Below are positions 16,117 to 22,893 of a stretch of DNA of 28,547 nucleotides, one piece after another (positions within the stretch are counted from its first letter, which is position 1; the number at the start of each line of letters is the position of its first letter). The position numbers were made by a program, and so were the translations under genes. The stretch covers positions 1-28,547 of the forward strand of contig DKBM01000074.1 of the NCBI GenBank assembly GCA_002451215.1. The letters run 5' to 3'. The notes under the pieces were generated by a model. The model did not search any database, had not been told where the DNA came from, and was given only the letters and a program-made list of their open reading frames with translations. This DNA is from SM1-46 sp002451215 (lineage in GTDB: Bacteria > Pseudomonadota > Gammaproteobacteria > Acidiferrobacterales > Sulfurifustaceae).

Positions 16117-16536
16117 CTAGATCAGCCGAACGGAAATCTCGACGTCCGGGATATCAGCAAGATTTACCGAAACCGGGCAACCGCGCATGCGGGCAATGAC
16201 GTGGTCGACGTCCTCCCGCGTTGCGCGGCCTGACCGAAGCTGTGCCTCGAAGCGCACGTGCAGGCTCTCCATCCGCCACGCCGCATCGGTCACGACTTCG
16301 ACCAACCCGTCGGCCGTGTCGAGCGCGAGCCCGCACTCGGTAGCACCCAGGCGCAGGTTCTGGTGTTGGCAGTTGGCAATGGCGTACACAAAGATCAAGA
16401 ATCCCGGTACGGCTGGCCCCAGCACGAACTCGCGCCACTGCCCTTCCTCCTCACTCTGCGCGGCGAGCTCGGCGATCAAATTCTCAGGTTCCTGATAGCG
16501 CGCCTCCAGCCGCAGGCGAAAGACGCGCGCGCTCAT
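16117..16536 (-). CDS. OsmC family peroxiredoxin-like protein
   Basis: 139 residues. OsmC/Ohr proteins reduce organic hydroperoxides with two cysteines; here Cys56 (VYAIANCQHQNLRL, on the central helix) and Cys120 (ARMRGCPVSVNL, equivalent to the family's CPV motif) are at the expected places. The protein ends in the usual beta-strand (VEISVRL). A third Cys68 is extra. The start ATG overlaps the stop of the DUF4870 gene as ATGA, so translation is likely coupled. Together with egtBD it suggests organic-peroxide or thiol stress defence. It could be an OsmC-like protein of other function, since the family is broad. Confidence 0.85.
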   Translation of the reverse strand: MSARVFRLRLEARYQEPENLIAELAAQSEEEGQWREFVLGPAVPGFLIFVYAIANCQHQNLRLGATECGLALDTADGLVEVVTDAAWRMESLHVRFEAQLRSGRATREDVDHVIARMRGCPVSVNLADIPDVEISVRLI

Positions 16537-16907
16537 GCCGGTGGCAGCGGTACGCCGCTCACTGCCGGCGGGTACATGGGCTTGTTGTCGTTCAGGTACA
16601 GCCAGCCCTTAACGATGCGATAGATGAACCACACGCAGGTGACGCCCATGATGACCCAGCCAATGATGATGATGTAAGTCAGGACGCCAAGTGAAAACCA
16701 CAGCAAGCCGAACCAGAAGGTGCGGATCTGCCAGCGGAAGTGGCTCTCAAGCCAGGTACCGACCATGTCATCGCGCTTTACGTAATTAATGACAATGGCC
16801 ACCACGGCGCTGATGCCAATGATCAACGCCGCGGCATAAAGCGCATAAACCACGGTGGTCAGCGTCTTGGCCGACTGAAGTTGTTCGTCCGACATGGCGG
16901 GTGGCAT
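16533..16907 (-). CDS. DUF4870-like membrane protein
   Basis: 124 residues with three hydrophobic helices: TVVYALYAAALIIGISAVVAIVINYV (split: VVYALYAAALIIGISAVVAI), FWFGLLWFSLGVLTYIII and MGVTCVWFIYRIVKGWLYL. The loop KRDDMVGTWLESHFRWQIRTFW (key residues S-H-F-R-W-Q-I-R-T-F) is the conserved part of DUF4870/Tic20-like small membrane proteins. Role unknown. ATG 16907 has a GAGGA site seven bases before; ATG 16895 is the next choice. Overlaps the OsmC gene by ATGA and follows the hemolysin-III gene by 26 bases. Confidence 0.85.
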   Translation of the reverse strand: MPPAMSDEQLQSAKTLTTVVYALYAAALIIGISAVVAIVINYVKRDDMVGTWLESHFRWQIRTFWFGLLWFSLGVLTYIIIIGWVIMGVTCVWFIYRIVKGWLYLNDNKPMYPPAVSGVPLPPA

Positions 16908-16933
16908 GGTGTGTTCCTCGTTCGGCGGTGCGC

Positions 16934-17548
16934 TCAAGCATACCGCAAGATCGCAATGTAGTGACTGATGCTGCCACCCAGCACGAACAGGTGCCATACG
17001 CCATGCGCCCAGCCGTAGCGGCTGTCTATCGCAAAGAAAATGATACCGGAGGTGTAGAGAATGCCGCCGGTGAGCAACCAGTAGAAACCCGCAGGCGGCA
17101 GCGCCGCCAGCAGTGGCTTGAGTGCCACGAGCACCAGCCAGCCCATCACGAAGTAAATGATAAACGGGAATATGCGCGCGCCGCGGCGTGGCAGCGCGTC
17201 GATCACCATACCGATCGCGGCCATTGACCAGATGGCACCGAACAGCCACCAGCCGACCGGCCCGTTCAGCGTCACCAGCGTGAACGGCGTGTAGGTGCCG
17301 GCGATCAGCAGATAAATCGCCTGGTGGTCGAGGATACGAAACACATGCTTCGCGCGACCGGACAGGCTGTGATAGAGCGTGGAGACAAGATAAAGGAGAA
17401 ACAGCGTCGCGCCATAGACACTGTACGACACGATCCGCCTGACATCGCCGTCGTCCGCCGCATATACCAGCAACACGACCACGCCAGCCAGCGCCGCCGT
17501 CGCGCCCACCAGGTGGGTAATGCCGCTGAAGCGCTCGCCCTTTATCAT
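16934..17548 (-). CDS. Hemolysin III / PAQR-type membrane protein
   Basis: 204 residues, seven hydrophobic helices. The CREST-superfamily metal-site residues are present: SxxxH in VSTLYHSLSG, Asp in RILDHQAIYLLIAGTYTPF, and HxxxH in WAHGVWHLF near the C-terminus, with typical EERxxxxTHxxG-like start (KGERFSGITHLVG). These mark the HlyIII/YqfA/PAQR family, thought to be zinc-dependent membrane hydrolases or sensors; the 'hemolysin' name is historical. ATG 17548; weak ribosome site. It starts 22 bases after the Xre/ParS-like gene, so likely co-transcribed. Confidence 0.93.
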   Translation of the reverse strand: MIKGERFSGITHLVGATAALAGVVVLLVYAADDGDVRRIVSYSVYGATLFLLYLVSTLYHSLSGRAKHVFRILDHQAIYLLIAGTYTPFTLVTLNGPVGWWLFGAIWSMAAIGMVIDALPRRGARIFPFIIYFVMGWLVLVALKPLLAALPPAGFYWLLTGGILYTSGIIFFAIDSRYGWAHGVWHLFVLGGSISHYIAILRYA

Positions 17549-17570
17549 CGGGGATGTATCGCGGCTGGTA

Positions 17571-17957
17571 TCAGGCGAGGATAGATCGCGGCGATGCGAG
17601 AGAATCGACGACCCGCGCGAGCTGGTCGTCATCGACGAGCAGCATGAGCGGCACACCACCGAGCGCGGCATTCGGCCTCCGCAACCAGCGCCACATGGCC
17701 ACACCATCACCACGCATGGTGGCATAGAGCGCCCGATAGAATCGCACGAGCAGCTGCGCCTGATGCCAGGGGATGGTGTCGGGGACAAGGGTCTCGCGAA
17801 CGGCTCCCAGCCGGGCGACATCACCACACTGCAGGTGCAACACGCGCGAGAGCTCGGCCCGGTTCATGCCGAGCATCTCGGCAATTTGCAGCACGGACTG
17901 GGTTAATTGCTGCGGCGACGCCACAGCACTGTCAGCTATCTCGAGCATCTCCGCCAT
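17571..17957 (-). CDS. Xre/MbcA/ParS-like antitoxin-type protein (DUF2384), no toxin partner
   Basis: 128 residues. The N-terminal half has a helix-turn-helix-like segment (IAEMLGMNRAELSRVLHL, about residues 25-42). The C-terminal half has the toxin-binding DUF2384 signature: RFYRALYATMRGDGVAMWRWLRRPNAALGG (core WRWLRRPNAALGG) followed by VPLMLLVDDDQLARVVDSL. Such proteins normally repress their own operon and neutralise a RES-domain toxin encoded next to them. Here the downstream gene is hemolysin III and the upstream gene a Sel1 protein; no RES gene is visible. It may be a solitary regulator or relic. ATG 17957; no clear ribosome site. Confidence 0.75.
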   Translation of the reverse strand: MAEMLEIADSAVASPQQLTQSVLQIAEMLGMNRAELSRVLHLQCGDVARLGAVRETLVPDTIPWHQAQLLVRFYRALYATMRGDGVAMWRWLRRPNAALGGVPLMLLVDDDQLARVVDSLASPRSILA

Positions 17958-18070
17958 GATGGGTGCGTTCCGGCACCAGAAGGTACGCGCCGCGAGCGCG
18001 GTGCGTCAATGCCCCAGAAGCTGGAGATGCGGCACGCGTCCCGGCGCGCACCGCACATGCGCTGCCGCCG

Positions 18071-18598
18071 CTACTCGAACGGATCGCCGGCGACGGCGGC
18101 CGCGGTCGCCTTGCGAAGCACCTCCATCGCCCGACGCTTGCGCTCCGCCCGCGCCTTTTCGCGTGCCGCGCGCCGCGCCGCATCATCGACGACTGCCACG
18201 CTAGCGGCCGATTGCCCGCCAGCCTGCACCGCCGGATTCGACGCCTGCGCGCCGGCCCTGGTTCGCTCGGCTGCGCGCTGGAGATCGACATGTACCTCCT
18301 GCTCGGAGCGCTCGAGTTCCTGCAACTGCAGCCTGGCGACGGCTAGCCCCTGGTCTGCCGCGCGCTTGTACCACTCGCGTGCCTTCTCGTTATCCTCCGG
18401 CGTACCGAGGCCGAAGTCGTACATCTGCGCCAAATAGTACTGCGCCTGGGCCGTGCGCTCGCGCTCGGCTCTCGCCTGCTGCATCTTGAAAAGCCGCACC
18501 GATACGTCGTCGAGGTCGGCCGCTCCCGCAGGTGCGGCCCACATGCCAGCCGGCACACTCAAGGAAACCACTGCTGCCAACAAGAATTGAATTCTCAT
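18071..18598 (-). CDS. Sel1/TPR-repeat exported protein
   Basis: 175 residues. Signal peptide (FLLAAVVSLSVPAGMWAAPAGAA), one clear Sel1 repeat (AQAQYYLAQMYDFGLGTPEDNEKAREWYKRAADQG; core YYLAQMYDFGLGTPED and AREWYKRAADQG) and the start of a second (LAVARLQLQ). Next come a Gln/Glu-rich coiled-coil-like part, an Ala/Gly/Gln linker and a strongly basic Ala-Arg-rich helix (DDAARRAAREKARAERKRRA). Probably a periplasmic protein-protein adaptor; partner unknown. ATG 18598, weak ribosome site. Confidence 0.85.
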   Translation of the reverse strand: MRIQFLLAAVVSLSVPAGMWAAPAGAADLDDVSVRLFKMQQARAERERTAQAQYYLAQMYDFGLGTPEDNEKAREWYKRAADQGLAVARLQLQELERSEQEVHVDLQRAAERTRAGAQASNPAVQAGGQSAASVAVVDDAARRAAREKARAERKRRAMEVLRKATAAAVAGDPFE

Positions 18599-18736
18599 CC
18601 CTGATTACCCCACTGGATCTTGTTAATACAGAGGGGCCACGAGCATATTCCGTACCGGGAGCCGCGATATCGCGCTGAAACCCGGGACGAACGCGAACAG
18701 GAATTTTGTAACAGCCGTTGGCGGGGTGCTTTAAGG

Positions 18737-19423
18737 TCAGAGTCTTGACGCTTCTCGAGCGCTCCTGGGGCGGGTGGTGTCGGGCCTCTGGCGCACTTCG
18801 AAGCCCGGCGGATCGAGCTCGTCGATCAGCCGATTCCACAGATTCTCGACATCGCCAAAAATTGATTTGCCGTCGGACTTCGCCAGATACCAGTCGCCGC
18901 GCGCAAGCTCATGAGTCAACTGGCCACCTGCCCAACCGGCGTGACCGAGATAGAGGCGCAGTTCGGTCGGGGATTTCTTGTTCGCGATGAGCCGTTCGAG
19001 CACATCGCGATCGGCGCAAAAACTCACTTCGTCGGTGACGCGATCGATGGTCTTGCCGGGCTTCTCGTTGCGCAACAGCATCGCCAGCATGGTCCTGCCG
19101 ACCGGACCCCCGAGATACAGCGGATGGTCGGCGGCCTGCGCGCCAGGCAGATCAGGCAGCGCATCGTGCAGCCGATGCCGCGTGCGATGATTGACGATCA
19201 ACCCGAGGGTGCCACGCTCATCGTGTTGTACGATCAACACGACGGCACGGCGAAAATTGGGATCCGGCAGATCGCGTCGCGCCACCACGAATACCCCGGC
19301 TGCCAGAACCAGCCGCTCGGTCGGCTGCGGACGCTCGGGTTCCGGCGCAGGTCTCCCCATCGCGAGCGGCACCGTCACCGCCACGAGCCCAACGAGCAAT
19401 ACCAGGGCCAGACCTCGGGACAC
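18737..19423 (-). CDS. YqgE/AlgH family protein with export signal
   Basis: 228 residues from GTG 19423 (AGGGG sequence about five bases upstream). The AlgH/UPF0301 fold is clear: GVFVVARRDLPDPNFRRAVVLIVQHDERGTLGLIVNHRT (core LPDPNFRRAVVLI and GTLGLIVN), LYLGGPVG, and LYLGHAGWAGGQLTHELARGDW (core GHAGWAGGQL...GDW). Classic members are cytoplasmic, about 185 residues, and begin almost directly with the first strand. This one adds about 40 residues, including a hydrophobic stretch (LALVLLVGLVAVTVPLAMG), so it is probably membrane-anchored or periplasmic. Function of the family is unclear. Upstream gene of the minus-strand run ending with the OsmC gene. Confidence 0.88.
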   Translation of the reverse strand: MSRGLALVLLVGLVAVTVPLAMGRPAPEPERPQPTERLVLAAGVFVVARRDLPDPNFRRAVVLIVQHDERGTLGLIVNHRTRHRLHDALPDLPGAQAADHPLYLGGPVGRTMLAMLLRNEKPGKTIDRVTDEVSFCADRDVLERLIANKKSPTELRLYLGHAGWAGGQLTHELARGDWYLAKSDGKSIFGDVENLWNRLIDELDPPGFEVRQRPDTTRPRSAREASRL

Positions 19424-19565
19424 CGCACACCCCTGTGCTGAACGCGATTGAGACCAGTCTCGCAACCGCCCGCTTCCCTGTCAAAGCGATCGCCCCGGCG
19501 CGTGTTCACGGGACAACAAAACACTGCGTGTATACACTGATCAGACCACTCACGCCGACTGCACC

Positions 19566-20612
19566 ATGGCTCAAACCCTGCAACTGGATGGCGACGGAGA
19601 CTTCGGGCTCGATGCCAAGGTTCGCGCGCTGCGCGATGTGGCAACCTACCCGGAGGCACCACGCGCAGTTGAAGCGCGCGAGACCCACATGTCCTGGGTG
19701 TTCCTCACCGACGATCATGCCTACAAGCTGAAAAAACCGGTCCGCTACGACTTCCTTGACTTCAGCACGCTCGAGAAGCGCCGCATCGATTGCGAGGAAG
19801 AAGTGCGGCTCAATCGCCGGCTTGCGCCGGAGGTTTACCTGGGCACCGTGGCGCTCACGATTGACGAGAATGGCGTCATCCGACTCGGCGGCGATGGCAA
19901 CCCCATCGAGTGGCTCGTCAAGATGCGCCGGCTGCCGGAGATGCACATGCTCGATCGGCGCATACGGCGCGGAAATATCGCCAACGCAGAGATTCGCCGG
20001 ATTGCGCTGCGACTGGCCGACTTCTACCGCCATTGCGCCCCGATCCGCATTGACGCCGCCGGTTACTGCCGGCGGTTTGCCGATGCCATCGAGCTCAATC
20101 GCCGCGAACTGTCGCGGCCCGAGTTCGATCTGCCGGCGGCAATCGTCGCCAACGCGTATGCGGCGCAGTTCACGTTTCTGGCACGCGAACGGGCGCTGCT
20201 TGAGGCGCGCGTCGCGGCCGGCCGCATCATCGAAGGCCATGGCGACCTGCGCCCGGAGCACATTTGCCTCGCGCCCGAACCGGTAGTGATCGACTGCCTC
20301 GAATTCAGCCACGAGTTGCGCACGGTCGACCCGGCCGATGAACTGGCTTTCCTCGCAATGGAATGCGCCTACCTCGGTGCGCCGGGTCCGGGCGAGTTGC
20401 TGGCGAGCACCTGCCTCGCCGCCATTGGCGATGCGCCGCCCCCGGCGCTCGTTACTTTCTACAAGTTGTTTCGCGCCACGATGCGCGCGCGGCTTGCCAT
20501 CTGGCACGTGCACGAACTCGTTCGCGACGACTGGCCGAAGTGGCAGCAGAGCGCGCGCGCCTATCTCGCGCTCGCCGACGAATATGCCCGCACGCTATCG
20601 GCGTCGGGTTAG
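19566..20612 (+). CDS. APH-fold kinase-like protein (COG2187)
   Basis: 348 residues, aminoglycoside-phosphotransferase fold. Seen: SWVFLTDDHAYKLKKPVRYDFLDFSTLEKR (nucleotide-site strands with the KLKKP lysine), EVRLNRRLAPEVYLG, the catalytic loop GHGDLRPEHICL (His225, Asp227) and the metal motif VVIDCLEF followed by LRTVDPADELAFLAMEC. The position of the usual metal-binding Asn in the loop (five after Asp) is His232. This family often carries a second AAA/kinase domain at the C-terminus, absent here. Substrate unknown; no antibiotic-resistance role should be assumed. ATG 19566. The stop codon overlaps the convergent PRPP-synthetase stop. Confidence 0.88.
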   Translation: MAQTLQLDGDGDFGLDAKVRALRDVATYPEAPRAVEARETHMSWVFLTDDHAYKLKKPVRYDFLDFSTLEKRRIDCEEEVRLNRRLAPEVYLGTVALTIDENGVIRLGGDGNPIEWLVKMRRLPEMHMLDRRIRRGNIANAEIRRIALRLADFYRHCAPIRIDAAGYCRRFADAIELNRRELSRPEFDLPAAIVANAYAAQFTFLARERALLEARVAAGRIIEGHGDLRPEHICLAPEPVVIDCLEFSHELRTVDPADELAFLAMECAYLGAPGPGELLASTCLAAIGDAPPPALVTFYKLFRATMRARLAIWHVHELVRDDWPKWQQSARAYLALADEYARTLSASG

Positions 20613-21604
20613 CCCTCGAGCAACTCGACCAGCGAACCCCCGCTGTGCAGGCGCCGGATCGCCTCGGCGAACAATCCGGCCACGGACAGCACCGTTAAAT
20701 TCGCGGCTGCCGGCGTCCCTTCGAGCCGGAAAGCCGGAACCGAATCGGTAACAATCACCTGATCGAGCAGCGGACTCGCCAGCAGCTCGCCCGCCTTTCC
20801 GACGAACAGGCCGTGCGTTGCCACCGCGATAACGCGGCGTGCCCCCTGCTCCCGGCAAACCGTGGCAGCATGCGCAACGGTGCTGCCGGTGCTTATCAGG
20901 TCATCGACGATGATTGCCGTACTGCCGCCAACATCCCCGGTGAGTTGCCCGAGCGTCAACACCCCCTTGGCGCGCGCCTTGTCGAAGAATCCCATCGCCG
21001 GCTCGCGGCCCATCGCGCGCGCGAGCGCCTGGCGGAATCGCTCCGCACGCTTGATGCCGCCGACGTCAGGTGAAATGACCGCGACGCCGTGGTCCCCAGC
21101 GACCCGCGACGCAAGGTGTTCGACAAAAATACGATTGGCTTCGAGATGCACACTCTCGCAGCGGAATGCATTCTGATAGGCCGCGAGGTTGTGCACGTCG
21201 AGGGTCACGACGCGATCGACACCAACCGACTCGATGAGCTGTGCGACATAGCGGGTCGTCACCGGATCGCGTGTCTGGCTCTTTTGGTCCTTGCGCGCAT
21301 AGGCGAGATACGGCATCACCGCCGTGACACGCTCCGCTCCCGCATCGCGCAGCGCGCCGAGGAAGAACAGCATGCGGCACAGCTTGTCGTTGGCGCTCTG
21401 GGCGTGGTCGCTATAGAGCGACTGGATGACAAACACGTCCCGACCCCGGACGCTCTCTAGCGGGCGGATCTTGTGCTCGCCGTCCTCGAACTCCCGTTCC
21501 TCATGCGCGCCGAGCGGGAATCCAAGCGCCTGCGCCACGCGCTCGCCGAATTCACGGCTGGCATTGACGGAAAAAACAGCCAGTGAGTCGGGTCGTCCTG
21601 ACAC
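20609..21604 (-). CDS. Ribose-phosphate pyrophosphokinase, divergent paralogue
   Basis: 331 residues. Makes PRPP from ribose-5-phosphate and ATP. Motifs: EREFEDGEHKIRP (substrate/ATP loop), VFVIQSLY, PYLAYARKDQKS (ATP-site loop), VVTLDVHNLAAYQNAF, ISPDVGGIKRAERF, and the PRPP loop IIVDDLISTGSTVAHAA (about residue 230). The histidine strand reads DVHNLAAYQNAF rather than the DLHADQIQGFF of housekeeping Prs, so it is a distinct subgroup and may be a second synthetase. Start GTG 21604 is chosen because AAGGAG lies seven bases upstream; an upstream in-frame ATG inside the FNR box adds unlike residues. Divergent from the Omp85-like gene. Confidence 0.88.
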   Translation of the reverse strand: MSGRPDSLAVFSVNASREFGERVAQALGFPLGAHEEREFEDGEHKIRPLESVRGRDVFVIQSLYSDHAQSANDKLCRMLFFLGALRDAGAERVTAVMPYLAYARKDQKSQTRDPVTTRYVAQLIESVGVDRVVTLDVHNLAAYQNAFRCESVHLEANRIFVEHLASRVAGDHGVAVISPDVGGIKRAERFRQALARAMGREPAMGFFDKARAKGVLTLGQLTGDVGGSTAIIVDDLISTGSTVAHAATVCREQGARRVIAVATHGLFVGKAGELLASPLLDQVIVTDSVPAFRLEGTPAAANLTVLSVAGLFAEAIRRLHSGGSLVELLEG

Positions 21605-21674
21605 AACCAGTCTCCTTCTTTGGCGCGGCCGTGCAACGGTGCGAATACAATGCGACAGATCCCCCGCACGGGTA

Positions 21675-21688
21675 TTGATATGCATCAA
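21675..21688 (+). promoter_or_regulatory. Perfect FNR/ANR-type operator
   Basis: TTGATATGCATCAA matches the FNR half-sites exactly (TTGAT-N4-ATCAA). Its centre (21681.5) is about 42 bases upstream of the start site predicted from the -10 element at 21712-21717, the standard position for activation by FNR at a class II promoter. It is also about 77 bases upstream of the divergent PRPP-synthetase start, so it could affect that gene too. Confidence 0.75.
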
Positions 21689-21711
21689 ATGTCGCTTCAG
21701 CGCGGTCGGAG

Positions 21712-21717
21712 TAGAAT
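21712..21717 (+). promoter_or_regulatory. -10 element (TAGAAT) of the Omp85-like gene
   Basis: TAGAAT differs from TATAAT at one base. The predicted start site is near 21723-21724, leaving about 20 bases before ATG 21744. No good -35 hexamer is present, as expected when an activator bound at -41.5 replaces it. Confidence 0.55.
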
Positions 21718-21743
21718 TCCAGCGGGCCCGGGACAATACGAAC

Positions 21744-22817
21744 ATGCTGAAGCAGATCGTTCTTGCCATATCTTGCTGTGCCCTCTTCGCCGCCACCGGA
21801 GCGTCCGCTGCCACAAGACCAGCGGACGTTGCTCCCGAGAGCGCGCAAGAATCGCCATGGCTGGCCGTGCCGATCGTGTCATCCGACCCAAAGCTCGGCA
21901 CCTCGGGCGGGCTGATGGCCGCTTACCTCTACCGGTTCGACGCCGCGTCCTCAATGTCGATGCTCGGAGTCACTGGCCTCTACACCAGCACGGGCTCCAA
22001 GGTGGGTGGCTTGTTCGCGCGCACCTACTTTGGAGAGGACCGCCACCGCCTGACCGCGTTCGCCGGCGGCGGCAAGGTCAACAATCAGTATGAGGATTTC
22101 CTAGGCAGCGGGTTCCCGCTCCAGACCGAGGACAACCTGCGGGCGCTGGCCGGGCGCTACCTGTACCGCGTGTATGAACACTGGTTTGTCGGCGCGCAGG
22201 CAACCAACACCAATTACACGATCGTGGGGCAAGATGCGATGTCCGGCGAAATTCTCGAAAAGATCGGACTGACGGGATTCGACTCGGTCGGGATTGGCGC
22301 CGTCGTCAACTACGACTCGCGCGACAACCTGAACTCTCCGACCTCTGGGCTTTTCGCCGATCTCAACAATATTGCGTACCGCGAGAACCTCGGCGGCTCG
22401 GTGAGCTTTGACGTCTACCGGCTGGGTCTGAAGCAATATTTCGCGCACGGCAAGGGTCATGTGTTCGTCTGGCGCCTCAACAACCACTGGACATCCGATG
22501 CACCGCCGAGTGGATACGCCACGGTGCAACTGCGCGGCTATACGTCGGGACAGTATCTCGGACGCTACATGTCCTCGATCGAGGCGGAAGAACGATATCG
22601 ACTGGGTGAACGCTGGGGATTCACTGCGTTCGCCGGCGTCGCCTGCCTGTACGGCGGCCAGAAGAACTGCAGCGATGGCCCAAACATTTACCCCACTGCC
22701 GGCGGCGGTCTCTACTACGTGCTTAAACCGAACGAGGGTATGGTCGTGACACTCGAATACGCCGAGGGCGAAGGCTCCAACCGCGGTATCTACATGCGTT
22801 TCGGCTGGGGTATCTGA
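21744..22817 (+). CDS. Omp85/BamA-like outer-membrane beta-barrel protein without POTRA domains
   Basis: 357 residues. Signal peptide (IVLAISCCALFAATGASA) followed directly by a barrel: PIVSSDPKLGTSGGLMAAYLY at the first strand, many short aromatic-alternating strands (FARTYFGEDRHRLTAFAGGG), the NYDSRDNLNSPTSGLFADLN motif typical of Omp85 barrels, and QLRGYTSGQYLG, equivalent to the VRGY/F loop motif. No POTRA region lies between signal and barrel, so it resembles the short 'BamA/TamA family outer membrane protein' group rather than BamA itself; role unknown. Ends with FGWGI instead of the usual Phe. Likely expressed when oxygen is low, given the FNR box upstream. Confidence 0.85.
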   Translation: MLKQIVLAISCCALFAATGASAATRPADVAPESAQESPWLAVPIVSSDPKLGTSGGLMAAYLYRFDAASSMSMLGVTGLYTSTGSKVGGLFARTYFGEDRHRLTAFAGGGKVNNQYEDFLGSGFPLQTEDNLRALAGRYLYRVYEHWFVGAQATNTNYTIVGQDAMSGEILEKIGLTGFDSVGIGAVVNYDSRDNLNSPTSGLFADLNNIAYRENLGGSVSFDVYRLGLKQYFAHGKGHVFVWRLNNHWTSDAPPSGYATVQLRGYTSGQYLGRYMSSIEAEERYRLGERWGFTAFAGVACLYGGQKNCSDGPNIYPTAGGGLYYVLKPNEGMVVTLEYAEGEGSNRGIYMRFGWGI

Positions 22818-22821
22818 ACCG

Positions 22822-22860
22822 CCAGGGCTTGCCCGATGAGCTTCCCGCCGGCAGGCCTGG
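22822..22860. terminator. Hairpin between convergent genes
   Basis: Imperfect 11-pair stem (CCAGGGCTTGCC with GGCAGGCCTGG; one bulged G and one G-T pair) around a 16-base loop, beginning four bases after the Omp85-like stop. It could serve both convergent genes, but there is no T-run. Confidence 0.4.
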
Positions 22861-22893
22861 AAGTGTCCGAGCTGGTGGTTGAGGGATTCCTGA

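Noticed and set aside
17998..18054. GCGGTGCG / CGCACCGC inverted repeat between Sel1 and DUF2384 genes
   Set aside because: Eight-base GC arms 41 bases apart are common at this base composition.
19505..19537. Possible sigma-70 promoter (TTCACG and TATACA) and palindrome GTGTATACAC before the kinase gene
   Set aside because: Spacing between the hexamers is 20 bases and the -35 is weak; the palindrome alone does not match a regulator I know.
19566..20612. Aminoglycoside-resistance gene
   Set aside because: APH fold only; the motif set fits the uncharacterised COG2187 family, not resistance enzymes.
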